Positions 7,934-14,876 of a stretch of DNA of 18,802 nucleotides are shown in pieces (position 1 is the stretch's first letter; each line of letters starts with the position of its first letter). This stretch comes from Bacteroidales bacterium UBA4116. Its GTDB lineage: Bacteria > Bacteroidota > Bacteroidia > Bacteroidales > Tannerellaceae. The notes beneath the pieces are model-generated. The model was not told the DNA's origin and did not search any database. It saw only the letters and a list, made by a program, of their open reading frames with translations. Made by a program: the position numbers and the translations under genes. Where the stretch lies: contig DFXE01000006.1 of assembly GCA_002381645.1 (NCBI GenBank), forward strand, positions 1-18,802, given 5' to 3'.

Positions 7934-8864
7934 TGGAATTTATTAACTCTATGAGTTTTTTCTCTATCTCATCTGCTTTTAATGATGATTTTTCAGAGAT
8001 CAAAGCTTCCAGAATATCCGCTTTTAAAATATCTCTTTCTAATGTGATATAATCGTCTACGATTTTCAATATTTTATCATAATGTAAATCTTCTATTTTG
8101 CAGAAACCTCTTATGATATCTTCTTTTTCATCTCCCGAAACAGGAGGAACTGAAGTTTGTTCTTCAACTGTTATTGGAGTATCAGCTTCTGCCTTGTCGC
8201 TAAGATAATTATTATATCTTGTAGCATATGTATCGTATTCATATTCGTATAAAATGGCACTGTAACGTTCCTTTCTTATTGGAAAATCTGGTTGTTCTTC
8301 ATCGAGATTTTTATTAAATTCTCCCAGTTCTTCGTAGTTTAGTTTTTCAGTAACTTGATTTTCTAAAAGGTAAAAATAAAAATCCAGAACATAAGCTAAA
8401 TAAGTGTCCGTAAAGTTTTTTATTGCTTTAGAAAACCTGGGACAACTAAATACTGGTTTAGGAACAGTCCGTCCATGACATATCTCGCCTCTCTTATTTC
8501 TTATTTCACTAAGCATGTTTATTGACTGGGAGTATATCATTATAAAATCAACTTCGAAAATTATAGAGTCATCATTTGTTATTTCAATATAATGATCAAA
8601 TTTACTTTCCAAAATCTTTACTGCTTCTCTATATAGTCTTTGGACATTATAATCCTTTTTTTCAAGATCAGCGGGAGACTTAGTTATATCAAACGTTAGA
8701 ATTATTTGCTTGGATACTCCTTCAATTAAGGATTTGCAAGATTCGATACATATATCGGGATGAATCAATATATTATCCTCTATTTCTGAAATAAGAACAT
8801 AATAATCCTTGAATTCAGGATATTTTATTTGATTATCTTCTATTATTTTTCTTGTTTGTTTCAT
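7911..8864 (-). CDS. Abi_C-like protein inside the hsd operon, possible HEPN-type abortive infection effector
   Basis: A 317-residue protein without an assigned reaction. Residues 36-57 (PDICIESCKSLIEGVSKQIILT) and 117-133 (MLSEIRNKRGEICHGRT) match the pattern of the abortive-infection C-terminal (Abi_C) family, which ends its core with an E-(L/I)-R-N...G...HG signature. Within the second segment R125-GEIC-H130 fits the Rx4-6H motif of HEPN ribonucleases; that reading is inference. Residues 145-172 are aromatic-rich helix, about 175-240 looks like a charged linker, and 250-317 is a charged helical tail. It starts two bases after hsdS ends and overlaps hsdR, so it is made with the restriction complex. 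The gene order M, S, extra gene, R is that of the prr locus with its prrC anticodon nuclease, but no ATPase domain is seen here. Confidence 0.7.
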   Translation of the reverse strand: MKQTRKIIEDNQIKYPEFKDYYVLISEIEDNILIHPDICIESCKSLIEGVSKQIILTFDITKSPADLEKKDYNVQRLYREAVKILESKFDHYIEITNDDSIIFEVDFIMIYSQSINMLSEIRNKRGEICHGRTVPKPVFSCPRFSKAIKNFTDTYLAYVLDFYFYLLENQVTEKLNYEELGEFNKNLDEEQPDFPIRKERYSAILYEYEYDTYATRYNNYLSDKAEADTPITVEEQTSVPPVSGDEKEDIIRGFCKIEDLHYDKILKIVDDYITLERDILKADILEALISEKSSLKADEIEKKLIELINSNDWQENN

Positions 8865-8866
8865 CT

Positions 8867-10033
8867 TTATATGAATATTCTTTGCAACAAACCTTCTTTA
8901 TATTGTTCATTTTGTGTAATTTGCTCAGAGCATAATAATATTTTTCTATCAATAGCAGATAAGAAGTCAGCTATCTTAGATTGCTCGTCATCGCATGGAT
9001 TAGGAATTTCAATATTTGAAAAAGAAGAAATCCAATGACGTCCATGATTACCTACAACAAATTCTATTTGCTGCATAGCTTCATATATGTATTTAATATT
9101 ATTCCCTTCTTTAGCTTTTAATATCTTCATTGCCGATGATTTTGCTTTAAAAGGAAAATCTACAAATTGTGTAGCGGTAGTGAAATCATCAAAAATAATA
9201 ACTGGTAAATTGTCTTGGTACACTCCATGTGTTTCATTGGTATAGCCTAATATGAATGTTTTTCCAGCTGTTAAAACGGGAATGTCATATTCTTCAGAAT
9301 AATCAGTGCTATTCACAAGATAATTTGTCGGTTGCTCGTAGTCTAGTAGTTCACATAAAGGAGCATATTTCCAATCAGGATAAGTGGAACCATCAAATGA
9401 GGTGAAACGAAGTTCTTGAGAAAATATTTGTTGCATAATTCCTCTTTTGTATTTTTCAATTTGATTTTTCTTCTCCCTTAACAATTTTAAACGCTCATCT
9501 ATTGCTGAAAGGAAAGTGGCTATCTTTTCTTGCTCAGATAAAGAAGGTAGTTTTATTTTAGATTTCCCGAATTCCACCTGTCCCAATGTCTTATTTCTCC
9601 CAGCCCCTCCGGGTGACGCTAATTCTAATATTTTTTTCCCCTTACTAGTTAGAAAAAAATGAAGCAGATAGTCTACTGATGACTTATTGTCCTGGGGAAA
9701 ATACATAGGAAATCTATGAGATGCGATAAAACCAATTTCAGCGTCTGTAGTTTTAGCTATTGCTTGTTCCCAAGCAAAGACAATATTTACTATAAAAGCA
9801 TTTTCTTTCACCCAGAAAACTCTTTTGTTTCCTAATTCCTTTCCTCTTATTTTTTCTTTATGAAAAATACCTTTACCATATGATCTTATTCCGATTTCCC
9901 TATAGTCCTTATCTTCTTCAACATCAACAGGATTAACATATCGAGTAACGATTTCATTAATTCTTTTTTCTTTCCATTCATCCAAAAACTCCGGAAAGCG
10001 TAAGTTTGGTATTTTTTTATCTGATGGTGCCAT
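8867..10033 (-). CDS. hsdS: HsdS, type I restriction-modification specificity subunit
   Basis: A 388-residue protein that sets the bipartite DNA target for both methylation and cleavage. Two target-recognition domains are visible, about residues 10-162 and 209-347. Each is followed by a conserved helical spacer: SEQEKIATFLSAIDERLKLL...KRGIMQQIF (166-204) and DEQSKIADFLSAIDRKILL...KEGLLQRIF (349-387). The two spacers are clearly homologous, giving the usual pseudo-symmetric architecture and length. It follows hsdM by 9 bases and precedes the Abi_C-like gene by 2. There is no second or truncated hsdS copy and no invertase in the window, so phase variation of specificity is not supported here. 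The target sequence cannot be predicted by eye. Confidence 0.94.
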   Translation of the reverse strand: MAPSDKKIPNLRFPEFLDEWKEKRINEIVTRYVNPVDVEEDKDYREIGIRSYGKGIFHKEKIRGKELGNKRVFWVKENAFIVNIVFAWEQAIAKTTDAEIGFIASHRFPMYFPQDNKSSVDYLLHFFLTSKGKKILELASPGGAGRNKTLGQVEFGKSKIKLPSLSEQEKIATFLSAIDERLKLLREKKNQIEKYKRGIMQQIFSQELRFTSFDGSTYPDWKYAPLCELLDYEQPTNYLVNSTDYSEEYDIPVLTAGKTFILGYTNETHGVYQDNLPVIIFDDFTTATQFVDFPFKAKSSAMKILKAKEGNNIKYIYEAMQQIEFVVGNHGRHWISSFSNIEIPNPCDDEQSKIADFLSAIDRKILLCSEQITQNEQYKEGLLQRIFI

Positions 10034-10042
10034 GTTTATTAC

Positions 10043-11611
10043 TTATTCAAATGGTGTTTCAATGCCCAATTCACGACAAAATTCGGCTATACGCTTGTCG
10101 GCTTCTATCAATTGTTCATCTATCCTTCTTATATCCTTTGTAACCTCTGTAATGTCTATACTTGGCTCTGGTTCAAAGGTATCCACATAACGGGGTATAT
10201 TTAGGTTGAATTCTTTTTCAACAATTTCATCTATTGATGCAACGTAGCTATATCTATCAATATTAATACGCTGAAGATAAGCGTTAACTATTTTTTTAAT
10301 ATGGTCTTTAGACAAACTATTCTGGATTGTACCCTTTTCAACCTCCCGGCTTGCATCAATAAATAGAATATCACTAGAAGAGGTGCGACATTTCTTCATA
10401 ACTAAAATGCAAGTTGGGATAGATGTTCCATAAAATAAATTAGCAGGCAAACCAATTACAGCATCCAATACGTTCATTTCTTTTATGATATATTTACGAA
10501 TAACACCCTCAGCTCCGGCCCTAAATAATACTCCATGTGGAAGAATACATGCCATTGTCCCATTTTCGGCTAAATGATAAAGCATATGTTGCACAAATGC
10601 AAAGTCGGCAGCACTTTTGGGTGCTACTTTCCCATACCGACTAAAACGCGGATCTTGCATATTTAAAGGATTATCATCTCCTTTCCATCTTGCTGAAAAA
10701 GGAGGATTGGCAACAATTGCTTCAAATTGCATATCTTTATGTAATGGATTTTCCAAGGTATCGTCTTGGCGTATATCGAAGCGACTATAATGTATTCCAT
10801 GTAGTATCATATTCATACGGGCAAGGTTATAGGTTGTACGGTTCATCTCTTGCCCATAATATTCTACGACTTCAGCTTCTTTTCCTACCCGTAACAACAG
10901 AGAGCCGGAGCCACATGTAGGGTCATATACGTTTAAAATACGTTTCTTTCCTGTAGTTACTAATTTTGCCAACAATATAGATACTGGTTGTGGTGTATAA
11001 AATTCCCCAGCTTTTTTCCCAGCACCAGAGGCAAATTTACCTATCAAATATTCGTAGGCATCGCCTAATACGTCCGACTCGCTATTCGATATTTCAAAAT
11101 CAATTTCGTCTAAATGTGAAAGAACTCGAACTATAATATCATTACGAGCTTCTACTGAACGTCCTAATTTAGTGGAATTTAAATCCAGATCTTCAAAAAG
11201 ATTAATAAAGTCCTCTTCACTTTCAGTACCCAGGGTACTTGTTTGTATGTCATTGAGAATACGTTGTAAATCTTCAAGGATAAAATTACTTTTACCTTTT
11301 TTGTCATCATTACCACGCTTAGCTATATTACTGAACAAATCTTCGGGAGGAAGAAAATACCCTAAATTTTCGAGAGACTCTTCTCGTATTACTTCTATAG
11401 TTTCTTTATCCGTTACTAGCCGATAGTCTTCTATTTCTTCACCTTTTAGCAATTCGTTATTGGCATAAATGTATTGCTTTTCAGACAAATATTTAAAAAA
11501 AATGAACCCAAGAATATAATCACGGAATTCATCTGCGTCCATCTTCCCACGAAGAGTATTGGCTATATTCCAAAGTTGTTGTTCTAACTGCTTTTTTTGA
11601 TCTTCAGACAT
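10043..11611 (-). CDS. hsdM: HsdM, type I adenine-N6 DNA methyltransferase subunit
   Basis: A 522-residue methyltransferase that, with HsdS, transfers a methyl group from S-adenosylmethionine to adenine in the target, protecting host DNA. The N-terminal helical domain (LEQQLWNIANTLRGKMDADEFRDYILGFIFFKYLSEK, about 9-45) is typical. AGEFYTPQ (201-208) precedes the SAM-binding motif DPTCGSGSLLLR (230-241), and the catalytic NPPF is at 302-305. Length and motifs are complete. It is the first gene of the hsdM-hsdS-Abi_C-hsdR run. A hairpin terminator at 11698-11727 lies between it and traD, so its promoter should be in 11612-11697; I could not identify convincing promoter boxes there. GC content is lower than in the flanking tra genes, consistent with cargo acquired from elsewhere. 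Confidence 0.95.
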   Translation of the reverse strand: MSEDQKKQLEQQLWNIANTLRGKMDADEFRDYILGFIFFKYLSEKQYIYANNELLKGEEIEDYRLVTDKETIEVIREESLENLGYFLPPEDLFSNIAKRGNDDKKGKSNFILEDLQRILNDIQTSTLGTESEEDFINLFEDLDLNSTKLGRSVEARNDIIVRVLSHLDEIDFEISNSESDVLGDAYEYLIGKFASGAGKKAGEFYTPQPVSILLAKLVTTGKKRILNVYDPTCGSGSLLLRVGKEAEVVEYYGQEMNRTTYNLARMNMILHGIHYSRFDIRQDDTLENPLHKDMQFEAIVANPPFSARWKGDDNPLNMQDPRFSRYGKVAPKSAADFAFVQHMLYHLAENGTMACILPHGVLFRAGAEGVIRKYIIKEMNVLDAVIGLPANLFYGTSIPTCILVMKKCRTSSSDILFIDASREVEKGTIQNSLSKDHIKKIVNAYLQRINIDRYSYVASIDEIVEKEFNLNIPRYVDTFEPEPSIDITEVTKDIRRIDEQLIEADKRIAEFCRELGIETPFE

Positions 11612-11697
11612 TATACTGTTTCTTTATTTCTATTTTAGAATACGTAAATAAGGGATGTAAGTTACAACCTAATAATGGAGCAAAAATACTCATAAAA

Positions 11698-11727
11698 AAA
11701 GCCTAAAAAGAATTTTTTAAAGGCTTT
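11698..11727 (-). terminator. Hairpin terminator between traD and hsdM
   Basis: AAAGCCT (11698-11704) pairs with AGGCTTT (11721-11727), and the stem can continue inward through A-rich and T-rich arms. Read on the minus strand, the stem is followed by a run of seven T, the normal form of a factor-independent terminator. It would end the traA-traD transcript before the restriction genes, giving hsdM its own transcription unit. Confidence 0.7.
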
Positions 11728-11770
11728 CTTAATAATGGTTCATGTAAATTGAAGAAATTATAATATTTGA

Positions 11771-11785
11771 TTGTTTATCAACAAA
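11771..11785 (-). repeat. 15-bp inverted repeat flanking the defence island, right copy
   Basis: TTGTTTATCAACAAA is the exact reverse complement of 1061-1075. It lies 24 bases from the traD stop codon and on the traD side of the hairpin terminator. Together the two copies mark a possible boundary of inserted DNA. The match does not extend past 15 bases on either side. Confidence 0.5.
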
Positions 11786-11809
11786 GTATTCCAGTTTTCA
11801 AAGTGGCAT

Positions 11810-12502
11810 TCATACATACTTCTCTAAATCAAATAACTTCAAATTTTCAGTCTGATTTTTCGACTTCCTTCGTGGCAACGGATTTCCCACATCATCCAGG
11901 CAATCCCTTAATAAACTCTCCACATTATCCTGATTGCTCACTTGGTGAGTGATAAACTCATATAAATCGGTATCTTTAATATTATGGATAGTCTTAGCGG
12001 CATTGATGATCTTTTGTTCATCAGTGGTAGCATCGGTTAATACACCAACCGCATTCGCCATTTCTTCATACGTGAGTCCGGTAGAGAAATCAGGGTCCAG
12101 CCCGGGAGCCAAATCGTCAGCCATTTCAAACCGCTCTTGTTCCTCCTGAATCTCTTCGCGTGTAACAGGTGGAGCAGATAACTCCGAATCCACTTCATCA
12201 GCCGAAATATCCGGTTCTTCTCCAATATAATCCGATGGTTCCAGTTTTTCGGTATGAGCCGGAACTTTTGCTGCCAGTTCAGGGTCTTCCAAATAAACGA
12301 TTGTCGTTTTTCCCACCACATCCAAAAGGTCTTTTTCCTTTACCACTGTAATAACCGATTCGGGAATCTCTTTGGGTAGACGGACAGGAATCCTACCCCA
12401 TATTCCAAACAACTGTTGATTGAACACAATCTTCCAAACCTTATAAAGGACATAACCGCACACAAGCAGCTTGACAGTAAAATGAATATATATTTCTACC
12501 AT
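11810..12502 (-). CDS. traD: TraD-like conjugative transposon protein
   Basis: A 230-residue protein whose position after traA and the TraB/TraC-like gene, and normally before traE, matches TraD of Bacteroides conjugative transposons. One hydrophobic N-terminal segment (about residues 7-27) would anchor it in the membrane. The rest is soluble: an acidic, proline-containing middle (about 80-150) and a helical C-terminal domain with DTDLYEFITHQVSNQDNVESLLRDCLDDVGNPLPRRKSKN near 183-222. No catalytic motif is apparent and its molecular role is unknown. It starts two bases after the preceding gene ends. Its transcript probably ends at the 11698-11727 hairpin. In a standard element traE would follow directly; here the defence island intervenes. 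Confidence 0.72.
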   Translation of the reverse strand: MVEIYIHFTVKLLVCGYVLYKVWKIVFNQQLFGIWGRIPVRLPKEIPESVITVVKEKDLLDVVGKTTIVYLEDPELAAKVPAHTEKLEPSDYIGEEPDISADEVDSELSAPPVTREEIQEEQERFEMADDLAPGLDPDFSTGLTYEEMANAVGVLTDATTDEQKIINAAKTIHNIKDTDLYEFITHQVSNQDNVESLLRDCLDDVGNPLPRRKSKNQTENLKLFDLEKYV

Positions 12503-12504
12503 AA

Positions 12505-12948
12505 CTATAAAATTAAACCTGAATTATTCCTGTAAATCTCATTAATCTCTTCTTTGTATTCTTTCAGATGATTCTCCAACACATTGTCTATAAAATTGGG
12601 TACACTAATGTCTTTGGCAATAATGCTGAGAATTTTTGAAACCTTATCATACAGGGCTGCACTGATATAGGTCTGTTTTTTGGTTCCTGAATCTTTTTTC
12701 AGGAATACGGAGTGATAATCTTTCGGTTCCCGCTTACGTCTTGACTTCAACTGTACCGTTTCCTTTTCTTGAATTGCCTCTTCCTCATCCCGACTAACAG
12801 GAATTTCGATGATAGACTTATCTGCCGGAGCTTCTTTCTTCGCATACGTTTCTTCTTTCACCGGTTCCCGGTTCAGCCGGGGAATATCTCCTGACATCAT
12901 GGACTTGATCAAATCTTCGTCCACATCCACTTCTTTTCTTTTAACCAT
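12505..12948 (-). CDS. TraB/TraC-like small protein (DUF3408 type)
   Basis: A 147-residue, highly charged protein. Residues 1-80 are low-complexity and rich in Lys and Glu. Residues about 80-147 (DYHSVFLKKDSGTKKQTYISAALYDKVSKILSII...PNFIDNVLENHLKEYKEEI) form a compact helical domain. The QTYISAALYDKVSKIL...FIDNVLENHL pattern resembles the DUF3408 proteins encoded next to the ParA-like TraA in Bacteroides conjugative transposons, with a ribbon-helix-helix flavour suggesting DNA binding or partnership with TraA. CTnDOT is described with two genes (traB and traC) here, whereas only one is present. I therefore leave the symbol open. It begins 4 bases after traA ends and ends 2 bases before traD begins. 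Confidence 0.72.
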   Translation of the reverse strand: MVKRKEVDVDEDLIKSMMSGDIPRLNREPVKEETYAKKEAPADKSIIEIPVSRDEEEAIQEKETVQLKSRRKREPKDYHSVFLKKDSGTKKQTYISAALYDKVSKILSIIAKDISVPNFIDNVLENHLKEYKEEINEIYRNNSGLIL

Positions 12949-12952
12949 AGTG

Positions 12953-13708
12953 TTATAATTTTATCGTTTCACATAATTCTTCTACCAATTCAGGAATAAA
13001 ACTGCCCTTAAGTAGCTTTTGAGGAGGTGGAAAGAGAGTACTCCTGAAAAAAGGTTTTCCTTTCATGGAAAGTTCTTTATCGAAACGCCTCGATTCGGGG
13101 AGAACGGTTTTGAGAACTTTCAGATTCAACCGTTCCATAATTTTCCGGTAGGTATCATAAACTTCCGTACTGGCACGCTTATCCACTTTGTTCCAAAAAA
13201 AGAGAAAATCTTTTAAAGGTATGTCCGGTTTCCCCTTTAAATAATCCAGGACAGCTGTGGCAAACGACATAGTGCTTTGCATAACAATCCTATCGGGCAC
13301 AATAGGTGTTAATACATAATCCATGTTAATAATGGTTTTGAAAACGCCTTCCGATGAGAGGCTACCCGGCAGATCAACAAGGATAATATCAAGATCGGGA
13401 CTAGCTTCCAGCAACTCACTTATTTTACTCCTTGCCTCAGCGGGAGTTGAATCCACAACGGTATAAGCCTTCTTCTCTACCTTTTCCCATTGTACCATCA
13501 TCAGTTGTTTATATTCATCCGTTTTCTCTACCGTTTGCATATCCCTTTTGCGCATATGGCTCACACTGTGTTGAAGGGTATCACAATCCACAACGGCCAC
13601 ATTTTTTCTTTTCACATAATGCAGGTAACTCGCCAAAAGGATCGTTACCGATGATTTGCCAACGCCACCCTTTTGGTTGCTCATGGCTACTAATACTGTT
13701 TGTTTCAT
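12953..13708 (-). CDS. traA: TraA, ParA/MinD-like ATPase
   Basis: A 251-residue ATPase with a deviant Walker A KGGVGKSS at 13-20 (the signature lysine near its start defines ParA/MinD proteins), a switch-like VVDCDTLQHS near 39-48, and Walker B ILVDLPGS at 109-116. ParA-type proteins position DNA or protein complexes in the cell. In Bacteroides conjugative transposons this first gene of the tra operon is called TraA. No ParB-type partner is encoded beside it; the following small DNA-binding-like protein may play that part. The upstream region (13744-14073) is full of degenerate short repeats that could serve as a partition-like site, which is inference. Confidence 0.9.
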   Translation of the reverse strand: MKQTVLVAMSNQKGGVGKSSVTILLASYLHYVKRKNVAVVDCDTLQHSVSHMRKRDMQTVEKTDEYKQLMMVQWEKVEKKAYTVVDSTPAEARSKISELLEASPDLDIILVDLPGSLSSEGVFKTIINMDYVLTPIVPDRIVMQSTMSFATAVLDYLKGKPDIPLKDFLFFWNKVDKRASTEVYDTYRKIMERLNLKVLKTVLPESRRFDKELSMKGKPFFRSTLFPPPQKLLKGSFIPELVEELCETIKL

Positions 13709-13743
13709 TTTACTTTTGTTTTTAGTTAAAAATAATTTGTTTC

Positions 13744-14073
13744 ATTGCCTTGTTGTATCAATGCGTTGACGCGGCAGGGCATTGCTGTTTTCTTGCTGTA
13801 TTGCCTTTATACGTGATTGCAATAGCATGTCATTACATTATTACCGCAAGGCATCCATGCAATGTTATTTAGATGCAACCTTATATCATTACCTTATTGC
13901 CCTACTGTATCGAAGCATCAGGACACTATTGCCACATTGTAATATCATATCCTTGCAACCTTGTACCGAAACAATAATGCTTTGATATATCACTACTGTT
14001 TTGCATCATTGCCCTGCCATACCATTGCCCGATTATGTTATTACCCTAGTGCACGCTTGCATTACATCGGCAA
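13744..14073. repeat. Field of degenerate ATTGCC/TTGC short repeats upstream of traA
   Basis: ATTGCC occurs at 13744, 13800, 13896, 13928, 14008 and 14023, and TTGC or its complement GCAA occurs about 17 times in 330 bases. Longer related phrases recur: CATTATTACCGCAAGG, CATTACCTTATTGCCC, CATCATTGCCCTGCC and GTTATTACCC. Units are irregularly spaced, so this is not a simple tandem or CRISPR array. A cluster of short words next to a ParA-like gene resembles a partition-type or regulatory binding site, but no function is demonstrated. Confidence 0.55.
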
Positions 14074-14115
14074 ATAAAAGATGATTTCTCCTTTTTACCT
14101 CCGATTTTATCTCCA

Positions 14116-14156
14116 CTGACGATATATGTCACTGTATGTCATCTTGTTACACATGA
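14116..14156. promoter_or_regulatory. Operator-like cluster upstream of traA (copy 2)
   Basis: CTGACGAT, ATGTCATC and CATGA occur here with the same spacing as at 1078-1119, about 31 of 41 positions matching by eye. TGTCA/TGTTA words lie at 14127, 14137 and 14145. The recurrence upstream of both the traA and the traE units suggests binding by a common regulator. Confidence 0.45.
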
Positions 14157-14268
14157 ATAACTATTTCATACACAGAAGATCACCCATACCTTTGCTTTAG
14201 AAATGAGACACCTTTACGACAATGGTAAAATCATCCCCGAAACACAGCCATTTTACGCGGCTGCCAAT

Positions 14269-14405
14269 AATTTGCAGCAGGCAAATTCATGTTCCCGGGA
14301 ACATAGCAAGTTGTGTTTCTTGCCGCATGGAATTCTCCGTGCAGCGCGAAACAAACTTGCCACTCGCCTTCGGCTCGGGGCGATTTACTCCAAAGTCGTA
14401 AATCG
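14269..14405. other. Candidate oriT: cluster of inverted repeats upstream of mobA
   Basis: Several perfect inverted repeats crowd into 137 bases just before the relaxase genes. These are AATTTGC-5-GCAAATT (14269-14287), the 16-bp palindrome ATGTTCCCGGGAACAT (14289-14304), GCAAG-8-CTTGC (14306-14323), TCGCC-10-GGCGA (14364-14383) and CGATTTAC-9-GTAAATCG (14381-14405). Relaxases recognise hairpin-forming repeats beside their nick site, and oriT commonly lies next to the mob genes. The nick position cannot be assigned by eye. The 16-bp palindrome could instead be a MobA operator. Confidence 0.5.
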
Positions 14406-14441
14406 TGTGTGAATGATTATCAGTAACTAAATATTGCCAGT

Positions 14442-14876
14442 ATGAAAGACGATAACAAGAACAATAAGAAGAAAACAGTAGGCAGGAAGCCCAAAAATAA
14501 CCCGGCTAAATACCGCTATACAGTCAATCTTAATGAGGAAGAAAACGACAAATTCCGACTTCTTTTAGAACAATCGGGAGTAGAAAACATCAGCCGTTTT
14601 ATTCATCATGCCCTGTTCGGAAAAGAAATCAAGGTGGTAAAAGTCGATAAAGCGACAATGGATTATTACGTCCGTCTGACAAACTTCTATCACCAGTTCC
14701 AGGCTATTGGGAATAATTATAACCAAACAGTTAAGGCCCTAAAGACAAACTTCAGTGAGAAACGGGCACTTGCATTACTTTATAAATTGGAGAAAGCGAC
14801 AATCGAACTCATTCTTTTAAGTAAACAAATCATTGCACTAACCCGTGAATACGAAGAAAGATGGTTGCAAAAATAA
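14442..14876 (+). CDS. mobA: MobA, relaxosome accessory DNA-binding protein
   Basis: A 144-residue basic protein, first gene of the mobilisation set. Residues 24-56 (YRYTVNLNEEENDKFRLLLEQSGVENISRFIHH) fit a ribbon-helix-helix fold: a short strand, a helix, a turn with a conserved Ser and a second helix. The C-terminal part, about 70-140, is helical (YYVRLTNFYHQFQAIGNNYNQTVKALK). Proteins of this type bind oriT and help the relaxase make the nicking complex. The gene overlaps the start of mobB by 16 bases, indicating coupled translation. The inverted-repeat cluster immediately upstream is its likely binding target. This matches MobA of CTnDOT-like elements in size and place; specificity is unknown. 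Confidence 0.82.
   Translation: MKDDNKNNKKKTVGRKPKNNPAKYRYTVNLNEEENDKFRLLLEQSGVENISRFIHHALFGKEIKVVKVDKATMDYYVRLTNFYHQFQAIGNNYNQTVKALKTNFSEKRALALLYKLEKATIELILLSKQIIALTREYEERWLQK

Larger units (their letters stand above)
13709..14441. other. Divergent tra/mob intergenic region
   Basis: This 733-base stretch separates the minus-strand traA unit from the plus-strand mob unit. It holds, in order, the traA leader (13709-13743), a field of degenerate ATTGCC/TTGC repeats (13744-14073), an operator-like copy (14116-14156), and a cluster of perfect inverted repeats (14269-14405) that is the best oriT candidate. Two short plus-strand ORFs (13782-13985 and 14203-14412) lie over the repeats and inverted repeats, lack recognisable protein features, and are probably not genes. 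Promoters for both units should be here, but I could not define them. Confidence 0.75.

Noticed and set aside
8867..10033. Phase-variable hsdS by inversion
   Set aside because: There is one full-length hsdS, no partial copy, no inverted hsdS repeats and no invertase in the window.
1367..11660. Possible direct repeat CGTAAATA...ATGTAA at 1367-1386 and 11643-11660 as insertion-site duplication
   Set aside because: Two short AT-rich matches with different spacing (6 versus 4 bases) are expected by chance in this composition.
13782..13985. A 67-codon plus-strand ORF with recurring LLPHC/LQPC-like phrases
   Set aside because: The peptide repetition simply reflects the ATTGCC/TTGC repeat field; there is no sensible domain and no conserved start context.
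13744..14073. Possible CRISPR array
   Set aside because: The repeated words are short, degenerate and irregularly spaced, with no constant repeat length or spacers and no cas genes in the window.
14203..14412. A 69-codon plus-strand ORF upstream of mobA
   Set aside because: It lies over the inverted-repeat cluster, has no recognisable protein pattern and its composition follows the palindromes; non-coding oriT-type DNA explains it better.
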